A program made the position numbers and the translations under genes. Source: an uncultured Collinsella sp. (GTDB lineage: Bacteria; Actinomycetota; Coriobacteriia; Coriobacteriales; Coriobacteriaceae). From it: DNA of 64,000 bases. The notes beneath the pieces are model-generated. The model was not told the DNA's origin and made no database searches. It saw only the letters and a program-made list of their open reading frames with translations. Where the stretch lies: assembly GCA_958403395.1 (NCBI GenBank), contig CATXXF010000001.1:45332-109331 (forward strand). The letters are read 5' to 3'. Below, one piece after another: positions 44,912 through 53,695 of this stretch. Numbering within the stretch: the first letter of the stretch is position 1; each line of letters opens with the position of its first letter.

Positions 44912-46150
44912 TTATTCACATCCCTTATGAGCGTTGATGCCCGGGGTGTATCCGCCAAACGGGTCCTCGATGGAGCACACGCCCGAGGGGGCGAGCGGAT
45001 CGCGTTTACCGGCCAGCTTGTCGTGATGCATGGTCTCGATATAGGCAAGCACCAGCGGCGCCACACCCTTTGCATCATTTTTGACCACGGGCTCGCTCAT
45101 GTAGTAATCAAACGTGCCCTCGCGGTGCGCGGTGTTGCCCAGGCCCGCGACCAGGCAGATGTTGTCGAGCGCCAGCTGGCCATCATGCTCGGACAGGCAG
45201 GTCTCGCAGATGCCGTCGAAGGCGCGACGGCCGTACTGGTAGTAACGCTCGCCCAGCACGCCCAGACGCACGCCCTTCATGATGGCGTTGGCAAAGATGG
45301 CGCTGCCCGACTCCTCCAGGTAGTTGGGGGCGATATTGGGCAGGTTGATGACCTGGTGCCACATGCCGGTCTTCTCGTCCTGATATGGCAGCATGGCGTC
45401 GATCAGATCGTGGAACATCTTGCGGATCTCATCCTTCTCGGCCGACATCGAAGGCGGCATAAGCTCCCAGGTGTCGATGAGCGCCATGGCAAACCAGCCC
45501 TCGGCGCGCAGCCAGAAGTTAGCCGAAAGGCCGGTGACCGGGTCGCACCAGAACTGTTTGCGGCTCGCGTCGTAAGCGTGATAGTACAGACCGTTGAGGG
45601 GGTTGCGCATCAGGTCATGCACGACCTGGAACATATGGAAGCTGTCCGAGCAGGCACGACGGTTGTGGAAACTCAGCTCGTACTGCATGTAGAACGGCTG
45701 GGCCATGTACATGCCATCGAGCCAGATCTGGTTGGGATAGACGGCCTTGTGCCAAAACACGCCTTCTTTGGTGCGCGGCTGGGTTTCGAGCTGGCGGTAG
45801 ATGGTGTCCATGGCGGCACGGTACTTGGGCTTGCCCACCAGGTCATAGAGCTTGTAGAGGGTCTTGCCCGCATTGACGTTATCGAGGTTGTACTCCTGCG
45901 GGTTGTAATGCTTGATGGTACCGTCGTCCTGGACAAAGAAATCGATGTAGTCATCGGCAAAGGTCAGGTAGCGCTGCTCGCCCGTGATCTCGTACAGCTC
46001 GATGAGCGCCTTGATCATGCAGCCGTCGATATAGTTCCAGGTGTTCTCCTTGCCGGCGCGAATCTTTTCGATATTCCAAGCCGGCGCCTGCGGCGTAGAG
46101 GTTTCGATCAACTGCTCGATATAACGGTCCAGGATTTGATTGCAACCCAT
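44912..46150 (-). CDS. GH105 unsaturated rhamnogalacturonyl/galacturonyl hydrolase
   Basis: 412 residues, (alpha/alpha)6 barrel of the YteR/YesR family. Conserved features are NYIDGCMIKALIELYE (catalytic Asp position), QIWLDGMYMAQPFYM and FWLRAEGWFAMALID. It removes the unsaturated uronic acid from lyase-cut pectin fragments. No signal peptide, as is known for this cytoplasmic family. The ATG at 46150 has AGAGGGGA upstream. Two operator-like sites lie just before it. No pectate lyase is visible in the window, so its unsaturated substrate must come from a lyase outside the window or from another organism. Confidence 0.92.
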   Translation of the reverse strand: MGCNQILDRYIEQLIETSTPQAPAWNIEKIRAGKENTWNYIDGCMIKALIELYEITGEQRYLTFADDYIDFFVQDDGTIKHYNPQEYNLDNVNAGKTLYKLYDLVGKPKYRAAMDTIYRQLETQPRTKEGVFWHKAVYPNQIWLDGMYMAQPFYMQYELSFHNRRACSDSFHMFQVVHDLMRNPLNGLYYHAYDASRKQFWCDPVTGLSANFWLRAEGWFAMALIDTWELMPPSMSAEKDEIRKMFHDLIDAMLPYQDEKTGMWHQVINLPNIAPNYLEESGSAIFANAIMKGVRLGVLGERYYQYGRRAFDGICETCLSEHDGQLALDNICLVAGLGNTAHREGTFDYYMSEPVVKNDAKGVAPLVLAYIETMHHDKLAGKRDPLAPSGVCSIEDPFGGYTPGINAHKGCE

Positions 46151-46175
46151 TGCTGTCCCCTCTGACATAAACGAT

Positions 46176-46243
46176 AGGTGAACGTTACCCCTAGTGTAAC
46201 GCGAACGAGGAATATAGGATGAACGTTAACCCTATATTCCTCG
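46176..46243. promoter_or_regulatory. Operator pair inside a palindrome before GH105
   Basis: AGGTGAACGTTACCCC (46176-46191) and GGATGAACGTTAACCC (46217-46232) match the uronate-regulon site. The second is enclosed by 13-bp arms, CGAGGAATATAGG (46206-46218) and its exact complement (46231-46243), so the whole stretch can form a cruciform or hairpin. Confidence 0.65.
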
Positions 46244-46257
46244 CGAACGGCAGACTT

Positions 46258-46926
46258 TTAGCGGCAAACGGCGGTGAGACCCGCGGCGATGCGATGCGCC
46301 AGGCGCTCATAGCCAGCCGGGCTGTAGTGCAGACCGTCCGGCATATAGAGCTCGCGGTGCTCCGGCAAAAACGGGCTGATACCGCTTTGCGCATACAGGT
46401 CAATCACCGGCACGGAGTAGCAGTCACAGACCTCGAGCATCGCTCGCACGTAGGCGACCTGCGTCAGGCCCAGGTGGTTGAGCTCGTCGCTTGCCGGGAT
46501 ATCCTTCTCGTGCTTACCGCTCGTCTTGCACGGCGTCATAAACACGAGCTTTGCCCGAGGCGAGCGCGCCGTGATGGTGCGGATCAGGTAATCGAGTGCA
46601 CCATAGAACTCGTGCACGTCCGTGCTGCCCAGCTCTCCAAGCGGCACGTTGCGGCTAAAGTCGTTGACGCCGCCAAAGACAACATAGACATCGGCCGCAT
46701 CGTCGATGCCGTCCAAGCGCTCGACAAATGAATCGGTACGGTCAGCCTTGATGGCGATACGCGAACCCTTGATGCCAAAGTTCTCGACGACTGCACCCCC
46801 CAGCAACGCGCCCAGATGCGAAGTCCAAGAGATGTCGTTGCCGCCTGCGCCGCATCCGTTATCCCCCCAGGTGGTCGAATCGCCAAAGCAGCAAATGGTC
46901 GATTCATTCAAGCTCTTCGTTTCCAT
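46258..46926 (-). CDS. SGNH/GDSL-family esterase
   Basis: 222 residues. Block I CCFGDSTTWG carries the Ser nucleophile, block III GGVNDFS, and block V DGLHYSPAGY carries Asp and His. No signal peptide. In a pectin cluster a deacetylase for rhamnogalacturonan (CE12-like) or another sugar ester is likely, but family alone does not fix the substrate. The ATG at 46926 has GAGGAGA upstream; it lies 69 bases downstream of the pectinesterase fusion. Confidence 0.85.
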   Translation of the reverse strand: METKSLNESTICCFGDSTTWGDNGCGAGGNDISWTSHLGALLGGAVVENFGIKGSRIAIKADRTDSFVERLDGIDDAADVYVVFGGVNDFSRNVPLGELGSTDVHEFYGALDYLIRTITARSPRAKLVFMTPCKTSGKHEKDIPASDELNHLGLTQVAYVRAMLEVCDCYSVPVIDLYAQSGISPFLPEHRELYMPDGLHYSPAGYERLAHRIAAGLTAVCR

Positions 46927-46995
46927 AATCTTCTCCTCATCCGCCCATCGACGGTCATACAGGAACGTACCGTTTATTCGCAGCATGCCGAGGGG

Positions 46996-49161
46996 CTATG
47001 CACGGGCGCATTCCGCAACGTGCGAATCGAGCCATTCGATATCCTCGGCAAGATGTGCCACGCCCAGATGGTGTTCACCCGGACACACCTCGTGCCGCAG
47101 GCCATCTCTGCGACCCAGCAACTTGTAGGCATCGCGCACGATCTCGAGCTGCTCGTCAACATTTTTCAGCCCGCGCGAACCGTTCAGATGATCTTCTTCG
47201 CAGCTTTGCACCAGCAGCGGATGCGGCGCGATGAGCGAGGCAATATCGCCCATGTCGAGTAAGCGCCAAAGTCCGGGCGTGTAGTTGCAGCTGCAATTGC
47301 CATTGAGATGCAGCAGCGAATCATCGACACCGTACAGATAGCCCGAGACAAACGCCTTGCGCACACGCGGGTCGAGTGCGGCCAGGTACAACGTCATGTA
47401 GCCGCCACCCGAAAAACCAAAGCAACCCAGGTCATCCATGGCAATGTCACCGCGCGCCTCCAAGTAATCGATCAAGCGCATGTTATCCCAGACGTTGAGG
47501 CCCGCAACCGTAAGACCCAGTGGCTCGGCCATACGTGCTTGATTCAGGCACGTTCCGCGCAGGTAGCTGTTCTCGTCATCGCCCTGACCCTTCCAGTCAC
47601 GACGGTATCCCCAACCGCGTGCGTCGGGGCAGACGGTCACGTAACCCATACGCGCCAAACGCAGACCATAGTCGTAATTGAACTTACGCACGGCATCATC
47701 GACCGCCGGCACGCCCGCAACACCAGCTACACTTGCAGCACCCGCTCCCTGATGGCCATGCGGGCAGATATAACAGCGTTTGAGTCCCCGCTCATCAAGC
47801 TTAGGATGAGACGGTTCCAACAGGTAGAACGGCATCCAAACATCGCGCTCAACCTGCAGCATCGCATGAGTACGCACAATGCCGCCGGCAACCCGCACGC
47901 AGCTGAGCTCACGAATCTCAATCGGGACGCGGTCCATAAGCGAAAGACCCAAAACATCGTACAGACGAGTCCTGGTCGCAATCTTCCACGCCTCAAAGTC
48001 TGCAGGGGTCTTGCCCGCAAATGCGGCGGAGCGCCCCTCGCGCTTCAGCCGGGCACGCAGCGCAGGCTCGTCTTCGCAGTACGTCTCGATGTGCACGGTG
48101 CGACCATTGGCAGATAGCCCAGCCGTCTCAACCGCATCACCGTCGCCGCCCTCGGGATCCCAGCCGTCCGCACCGGCAAGCACCTGTTCGCGGGCGTACC
48201 CGGCAGCAGCCATCACATCGAGTTCATTCGCCCACGGCACCCAGCCGGTAGCATCACCTGCCGGCCCATGCAGGATCGTGCCAGCATACTGCACGCAGTT
48301 GTGCGCCGCCGGCTTATTCCAATCCCACCAGCCTTCGCGCTTGATATGTCGCCCCAGCCAGCAATCGATCAGCACAGTTTGCGCCCATTCGCGCCAAGGA
48401 CGACCCAGGTAGACCGAATCCGGCGCCACGTCATCCGGAGCTGTAAACGAACAACCATGAAACACAAATCCGTACGGCTCGCCTTTAGGCGTGGAGGCTG
48501 CCGTTACATACCCGTTGACATCCATATCGCGATTGAGCGAGCGAATCTCGCATCCCTCAAAGTAGGCACGCGCGCCGCCAAAGATAAAGTCGACATCGCC
48601 CTCGATCCGGCAACGTCGGAAATACTGGCGCCCCACCCGGCGCGGCGCATACTGTTTGGGTCCTATGAACCCGCCCGGTTTGGCCTCATGCGGCGGCAGC
48701 GGACCCAAAAACAGTGTGTCCTGGTGCCCCTTAATGCAGCAGGCATCGACAACCAGACGGTCGCCATCGGCATACAGGGCAATCGCCTGACCGACCTCGC
48801 GCCCATCGCCCGCATCGTTTTCGATCGTGAGGTTCTCGAGCCATACGTCGTCGGCATCGACCAAAACGGTATAGGTCCTAAACGTGCCGAGCGTGCCGTC
48901 CACGCCCGAGCCGTCCTCCGAAGGCATCTTGGCACCCAGGCTGCCCACGATACGCACGCTGTCGGCCGTCTCTCCCTCAATCGTCACATGCGAGCGATGA
49001 ATCTCGACCCGCTCGCGATACTCGCCCGGATCGACGCGAATCATCACCGGTTGCTCGGCATCCGGATAGAGCTGATCGGCTGCCGCCAAGGCATCGGAAA
49101 TCGTTGGATACGCTCCTGCCGCAGCCCTCGAAACGCGCAGCGTATAGATACTTTCGCTCAT
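46996..49161 (-). CDS. Two-domain pectin esterase: CE8 methylesterase + alpha/beta-hydrolase
   Basis: 721 residues. The N-terminal half (about 1-325) is a right-handed beta-helix pectin methylesterase: IKGHQDTLFLGP (Gln/Asp), EGDVDFIFGGA (catalytic Asp) and YLGRPWREWAQ. The C-terminal half (about 380-721) is an alpha/beta-hydrolase with the nucleophile in GCFGFSGGGYM, a later Asp (EEDHLNG) and His (GEHHLGV), close to large carbohydrate esterases. Neither half has a signal peptide, so both act in the cytoplasm. It overlaps the upstream esterase gene by 4 bases. The fusion predicts removal of methyl and perhaps acetyl groups by one polypeptide. Confidence 0.85.
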   Translation of the reverse strand: MSESIYTLRVSRAAAGAYPTISDALAAADQLYPDAEQPVMIRVDPGEYRERVEIHRSHVTIEGETADSVRIVGSLGAKMPSEDGSGVDGTLGTFRTYTVLVDADDVWLENLTIENDAGDGREVGQAIALYADGDRLVVDACCIKGHQDTLFLGPLPPHEAKPGGFIGPKQYAPRRVGRQYFRRCRIEGDVDFIFGGARAYFEGCEIRSLNRDMDVNGYVTAASTPKGEPYGFVFHGCSFTAPDDVAPDSVYLGRPWREWAQTVLIDCWLGRHIKREGWWDWNKPAAHNCVQYAGTILHGPAGDATGWVPWANELDVMAAAGYAREQVLAGADGWDPEGGDGDAVETAGLSANGRTVHIETYCEDEPALRARLKREGRSAAFAGKTPADFEAWKIATRTRLYDVLGLSLMDRVPIEIRELSCVRVAGGIVRTHAMLQVERDVWMPFYLLEPSHPKLDERGLKRCYICPHGHQGAGAASVAGVAGVPAVDDAVRKFNYDYGLRLARMGYVTVCPDARGWGYRRDWKGQGDDENSYLRGTCLNQARMAEPLGLTVAGLNVWDNMRLIDYLEARGDIAMDDLGCFGFSGGGYMTLYLAALDPRVRKAFVSGYLYGVDDSLLHLNGNCSCNYTPGLWRLLDMGDIASLIAPHPLLVQSCEEDHLNGSRGLKNVDEQLEIVRDAYKLLGRRDGLRHEVCPGEHHLGVAHLAEDIEWLDSHVAECARA

Positions 49162-49967
49162 CGTCCATCACGCTCCCATGCAACGAACTGTTCAAGCCAG
49201 CCCTGAACTTGTGGCTGAATATGCTCGGCGCAGCCCTTAAATGCCGTTAGGGCCGTGGCGAGCGATGCCCCATGCTTTCCATGCGGAAAGACATGTAGGC
49301 TAAAGCCAATCCCGTGGTCGGCAAGAGTCTGCGCAAGAAGGAGGCTATTTTGAACTGGTACCGATGCATCCTCGGCGGTATGCCACAAGAACGTACGGGG
49401 GAAGCCCTCGCCCACCATATTCTCGATCGACAACTTTTGAGCCAAAGCGCCATCGGCACCCGTTAGGTGTTCAAATGAACCACGATGAGCATAGGCCCCC
49501 GAGCTTACGACCGGATAGCCCAAGCAAAGTGTGTCAGGCCGAATCGACTCAGGCGATGCCGCAATCGACTCTGCAAGCCAGGGTTGGTCCCAAAGCGCCC
49601 CGAGCAAGCCAACTAGATGCCCACCGGCCGAAAAACCCATGACCGTAATCCGATCAGGATCGACACAGTACTCTGCCGCATGGCTTCGGACGGTATCGAC
49701 CGCCCGCGCGAGTTCTTGCAATGCCAGCGGATAGACAGCCGGAGCAACCGAATAGTTCAGTACAAACGCTTGGTAGCCCATCGCCAACAAACGGAGCGCT
49801 ACCGGCTCGCCTTCGCGCGGCGAAACGTGATCGTAGCCGCCTCCTGGCACGACCACAACTGCAGGCAGCGGTTTTAAAGCATAAGCATCTTCGGTCGGGG
49901 CAAAAACATAAGACGTAATCGTGGCAGACGAGCCATCGACCCCGACAGGAATCGTTTTATTGAGCAT
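49158..49967 (-). CDS. Alpha/beta-hydrolase esterase (BD-FAE/acetyl-esterase type)
   Basis: 269 residues. The oxyanion segment is VVVPGGGYDHVSPRE, the nucleophile elbow is VMGFSAGGHLVG, the acid and His are near EDASVPV and FPHGKHGA. These are the marks of small cytoplasmic carbohydrate esterases. The ATG at 49967 has AAAGGGA upstream. It is translationally coupled (ATGA overlap) to the pectinesterase fusion, so it should act on the same substrate. Confidence 0.88.
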   Translation of the reverse strand: MLNKTIPVGVDGSSATITSYVFAPTEDAYALKPLPAVVVVPGGGYDHVSPREGEPVALRLLAMGYQAFVLNYSVAPAVYPLALQELARAVDTVRSHAAEYCVDPDRITVMGFSAGGHLVGLLGALWDQPWLAESIAASPESIRPDTLCLGYPVVSSGAYAHRGSFEHLTGADGALAQKLSIENMVGEGFPRTFLWHTAEDASVPVQNSLLLAQTLADHGIGFSLHVFPHGKHGASLATALTAFKGCAEHIQPQVQGWLEQFVAWERDGR

Positions 49968-50019
49968 GTATTCCCTTTCACCATGATGCGTAGCGCAGCG
50001 CACACGGCCGTATCGCACA

Positions 50020-50056
50020 AGGGCTGCATTGCCGATTTATCCGACAATGCAGCCCT
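50020..50056 (-). terminator. Hairpin after GH28
   Basis: A perfect 12-bp stem (50020-50031 with 50045-50056) lies 15 bases past the GH28 stop. The following tract is only weakly T-rich, so it may be leaky. Confidence 0.6.
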
Positions 50057-50071
50057 GGTCATCAACCCGAG

Positions 50072-51667
50072 TTAGGAACGGACAACCTTGTCGACGTTCT
50101 GGAGCTGCAGTTCCTCGCCGTCCTGGCCCTCAATCACCACATTTTGCAGATCGAGTACCTTGACGTTTTGCGCAATGATGCCCTGACACACCATGGGCTC
50201 AACGCCGCAGGCCATGGCCGGGACAAAGGGCTCGGCATCCGGCGCGAAGGTCACGTGGACATCCTGGAACGTCAGGCGCGTTACTTTACTCTCGGGCAGG
50301 CCCGTGATGTAGGCAGCGGCCGCGTGGCAGTTAGTGGCCTCGATATCGCAAAACGTCGTGGCACCAAAGCCGGGCGTGCGGTCGTCGACAGGCAGCGTCT
50401 CGCGAGACTGCACGTAATCGGTCTTGCCGTCCTTGTCGCAGAAGTAGAAGGAGTTGACCACGAAGGGCGTGAGCACCTCATCCATGCGAATGTGCTCAAA
50501 GGTAATGCCCTCGTTGACGGCATCCTTGCCGCGCCCGCGGCGGGTCTTGACGCGCAGGCCGCGGTCGGTGCGCTCAAAGAGGCACTTGCTCACGGTAAGG
50601 TCCTTGATGCCGCCGGCAGCCTCTGAACCCAGGACCACGGCGCCGTGACCATCGTGCATGTAGCAGTGAGAGATCAGCACGTCGTGCGTGGCGGGACGAA
50701 GCTCGGGCTCAATGCCCAGCTTGCCGCTCTTGATGGCGATGCAGTCGTCGCCCACCGAGAACTGACAGCCAAGGATGCGGACAAAGCCGCAGCTCTCGGG
50801 ATCGAAACCGTCGGTGTTGTGGGAGTTCTTGGGACCCTCGATCGACAGGCAAAGCGCGTCGACATGCTCGCACAGGACGGGATGGATATTCCACGCCGGG
50901 CTGTTGCGCACGGTAAAGCCGGCAAGGCTCACGTTTTGGCACTCGGACAGGAAGATCATGCGCGGGCGGGCGACCTCGCGGCCCTCCTCGGGGCGGAAGA
51001 TGTTCTTAAAGTCCTTGTTCCACCAGTTGTCCTCGGCAAAATCAGTCTGACCGTCAATCGCGCCGCGGCCATAGATACACACGTCGTGCACGCTTAGACC
51101 CGTAAAGGTAGAGCAGTAGGTCGAGAAACTCTCGCCCTCCCAGCGGCCCAGGGGCAGCATATCGGTGCCGGCATACCCGGCGCCCTCGTCGCCTGTGACC
51201 GTGCCCGGAATGTAGGCAAGCGCCGCGCGATCGTGACGGGCCAACAGCACCGCTCCCTCGGCGAGCTCGATGTTGATATTGCTCTTAAGGAAGAGGGACT
51301 TGATGCGATAACTACCGGCGGGGATCAGCACGCGCCCGCCCTTGGGGCAGGCCATGATGGCAGCCTGGATGTTGGTGGTGTCGTCGTGCTCGGCATCGCC
51401 CTTGGCGCCACAGTCGCGAACGTTGATGGTAAAGGGCTCAGCCGGCGTGGTGACACCTACGCTCAGCTCACGCTCGCCACAAACAAAACGAACCAGGTTG
51501 CGCTTGCCGGGGATCAGGCCGTCGACATAGGTCTCGACCGTATTCGTGGTACCGGCGGGCTCGTCGTTGACAAAGATCTCCCACGTATCGGCGCAGGTAA
51601 AGTAACCGCCGTCGTCAAGCTCGATAACCGCCGCGCGCGCGTTGCGCCAGATAACGTTCGTCTCCAT
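50072..51667 (-). CDS. GH28 polygalacturonase / exo-galacturonidase
   Basis: 531 residues. A small beta domain (about 1-85) precedes the beta-helix, as in exo-acting GH28 enzymes. The catalytic motifs are NTDGFDPESC, GDDCIAIKSGK, GHGAVVLGSE and RGLRVKTRRGRG. It hydrolyses galacturonan; the N-terminal domain and cytoplasmic location (no signal peptide) suggest release of galacturonate from short imported chains. The ATG at 51667 has GAGGGAGA upstream. It follows the GPH transporter gene. Confidence 0.93.
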   Translation of the reverse strand: METNVIWRNARAAVIELDDGGYFTCADTWEIFVNDEPAGTTNTVETYVDGLIPGKRNLVRFVCGERELSVGVTTPAEPFTINVRDCGAKGDAEHDDTTNIQAAIMACPKGGRVLIPAGSYRIKSLFLKSNINIELAEGAVLLARHDRAALAYIPGTVTGDEGAGYAGTDMLPLGRWEGESFSTYCSTFTGLSVHDVCIYGRGAIDGQTDFAEDNWWNKDFKNIFRPEEGREVARPRMIFLSECQNVSLAGFTVRNSPAWNIHPVLCEHVDALCLSIEGPKNSHNTDGFDPESCGFVRILGCQFSVGDDCIAIKSGKLGIEPELRPATHDVLISHCYMHDGHGAVVLGSEAAGGIKDLTVSKCLFERTDRGLRVKTRRGRGKDAVNEGITFEHIRMDEVLTPFVVNSFYFCDKDGKTDYVQSRETLPVDDRTPGFGATTFCDIEATNCHAAAAYITGLPESKVTRLTFQDVHVTFAPDAEPFVPAMACGVEPMVCQGIIAQNVKVLDLQNVVIEGQDGEELQLQNVDKVVRS

Positions 51668-51719
51668 GGGTTTCTCCCTCAAAAAGATGCTCTAAAGGCA
51701 AATTGTACGCTGTTGAAAA

Positions 51720-51759
51720 AGGGCCGTGCCTGCCGGCGGAATTCCGGTGGCACGGCCCT
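51720..51759 (-). terminator. Intrinsic terminator of the GPH transporter gene
   Basis: An 11-bp stem (51720-51730 with 51749-51759) with an inner CCGG/CCGG is followed on the minus strand by TTTTTCAAC. Confidence 0.85.
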
Positions 51760-51782
51760 GTGATTTGGACGATATGTCGGCC

Positions 51783-53342
51783 TTACTCGGCGGGAGTTAC
51801 GCTACCGTCCTGGAAGCCAACGTTGTTGTGGGCAAAGCAGTCCTCGTACTTAAAGCCGGAGAGCTCCTCGCAAAGCGCCTTGACCTCGGGCTTGACGTCG
51901 GCCATCTTGCCACCCTCCTTGACGCGGTGAATCTCGTCGCAAAGGATGTCGCACTGCTCCTTGTCGATCTTGATGCCGCGGGCAAGGACGGCCGCAAGCA
52001 GGAAGAAGCCGGCGCAGCCGATGATCATGTAGCCGCAGATATACAGAGGCACGGTAGCGGGCTGGGTCACGGCGTCGCTATTGCCGGCGGTCTGAATGAA
52101 GCCGGAGGCAGCAAGGACGATAGCCCACACGTTGACGGCGATAGCCTGGGCGATCTGCTGGCAGAGCTGCTGCGCGGAGCTGTAGATGCCCTCGCGACGA
52201 CGCAGGGTGATGAGTTCATCGACATCGGGGATGTAGTTGAGCAGAACATCGGGCAGGTACTGGAAGCCGACGTAGAAGAACTTCCAGATGGCGAAGATGA
52301 TGGGGTAGGCGATCATGGCGATGGCGACCGTGGAGGTGCCATTGATCTGACCAAAGGCGAAGTAGTTGTAGGCGATGATGCACGCAGCGCAACCGACGTT
52401 GGCCAGGTACCAAGACTTGTGGAAGCCCTTCTTGGCCATGAGAGCGACCCAGATGGCGGTGCAGACGATAGCGACGACCTTGCCAGGCATCTCCATCACG
52501 GACTCGTAGGACTTAGGAATCTGCAGGCAGTAGACGATGAAGAAGGACAGGCAGGCAGACCAGCAGGCAGCAGCGAGCTTCGTGGAGACCTGTGCGTACA
52601 GGACCTTGCGGAAGGACTTGTTGCGGAAGGTGGAGATTACGTCGATGAAGAACTTCTTGATACCCTCGCCGACGCTCTCGATCTTCTCCTGAGCGACCTC
52701 CTCGGGGGTGTGCTCCCACGTGGACAGGTACACACAAAGCAGCGAGATTGCCATGACCGAAGCGTTGATCGTAGCGATGATGAAGTAGCTGAACGGGTTG
52801 GTCTCGCCGAAGGTGCCAAAGCCGAAGCCCACAAGTGCAGCCATCAGGAAGCCGGCGGCGTTACCAAAGAGATGCTTGTAGCCGGTGAGGTACGTACGCT
52901 CCTTGAAGTCGTCGGTCATCTCGATGGTAAGCGGCGACAGGTTGGCGGTGCAGAACGTATACGCGACGTTGTAGATCAGGTACAGCACAAAGTAGTACGG
53001 GAAGCCAAACGGCGTAGCCACGAAGATGAGCGGCTCGGCGATCATCATCGGGATGGCCAGCAAGATCCAGAAACGACGACGACCAAAGATGCGGCCAATC
53101 TTGGTGGCATAGAAGTTATCGGCCACAAAGCCCATCAGCGGGCAAAGAATAGCGTTGACATAGATGGCAAACGAGCTGATCAGTGCAGCCTCGCCTGCGG
53201 ACAGGCCACACTCCGTGGACAGGAACAGCACCATGTAGCTGTGCGTAAAGGTCAGGGCACCGGAATTGAGCATACCGCCCATACCAAAGCCCAAGCGCGT
53301 CCAGAATGTGATCTTACGCTTTTTTCCGATCTTATTAGTCAT
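51783..53342 (-). CDS. GPH/MFS transporter, probable galacturonide importer
   Basis: 519 residues with 12 hydrophobic segments. The first part (KITFWTRLGFGMGGMLNSG), the loop GRRRFWILLAIPMMIAEP and the central charged loop fit the glycoside-pentoside-hexuronide:cation symporters. It should import pectin oligosaccharides or galacturonate for GH28 and GH105. The ATG at 53342 has GAGAGGGAG upstream. Several TGAACGTT sites lie within 250 bases upstream. Confidence 0.85.
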   Translation of the reverse strand: MTNKIGKKRKITFWTRLGFGMGGMLNSGALTFTHSYMVLFLSTECGLSAGEAALISSFAIYVNAILCPLMGFVADNFYATKIGRIFGRRRFWILLAIPMMIAEPLIFVATPFGFPYYFVLYLIYNVAYTFCTANLSPLTIEMTDDFKERTYLTGYKHLFGNAAGFLMAALVGFGFGTFGETNPFSYFIIATINASVMAISLLCVYLSTWEHTPEEVAQEKIESVGEGIKKFFIDVISTFRNKSFRKVLYAQVSTKLAAACWSACLSFFIVYCLQIPKSYESVMEMPGKVVAIVCTAIWVALMAKKGFHKSWYLANVGCAACIIAYNYFAFGQINGTSTVAIAMIAYPIIFAIWKFFYVGFQYLPDVLLNYIPDVDELITLRRREGIYSSAQQLCQQIAQAIAVNVWAIVLAASGFIQTAGNSDAVTQPATVPLYICGYMIIGCAGFFLLAAVLARGIKIDKEQCDILCDEIHRVKEGGKMADVKPEVKALCEELSGFKYEDCFAHNNVGFQDGSVTPAE

Positions 53343-53420
53343 CGAGCTCCCTCTCTTTTCTCGATTGTCTTGCAGCAAGACATTGGAGTCCACACTGACA
53401 TCTGTCTGCCCAGCGTTCAG

Positions 53421-53594
53421 GGTGAACGTTTAGTTAGATTATGCGCGATTGCTTACGACAGGTGAACGTTCACTTGAATAATATCCTTGAACGGTCGATT
53501 TTTACCGCTGAACGGACACAATTGAGGCTCTAAGACCTATTGTCTGCTGGTAAAGGTGCCATGCTGGACACCCATGAGATAGGTGAACGTTTAT
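53421..53594. promoter_or_regulatory. Cluster of TGAACGTT operators before the GPH gene
   Basis: GGTGAACGTTTAG (53421-53433), AGGTGAACGTTCACTT (53460-53475) and AGGTGAACGTTTATC (53581-53595) match the regulon palindrome; a degenerate TTGAACGGTC lies near 53488. The perfect copy is 118 bases before the GPH start. Confidence 0.7.
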
Positions 53595-53633
53595 CGTATT
53601 TTCCAATTTTTTCACTTAACCACAAAACGAAAA

Positions 53634-53659
53634 CCCCGCCGGGAACACTCCCGACGGGG
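53634..53659 (-). terminator. Intrinsic terminator of the uxaCBA operon
   Basis: An 11-bp stem with one mismatch (53634-53644 with 53649-53659) is followed on the minus strand by TTTTCGTTTTGTGG. Confidence 0.9.
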
Positions 53660-53695
53660 CCGATGACATCGCGCTATGCTTGGGCGCACTTGCCG

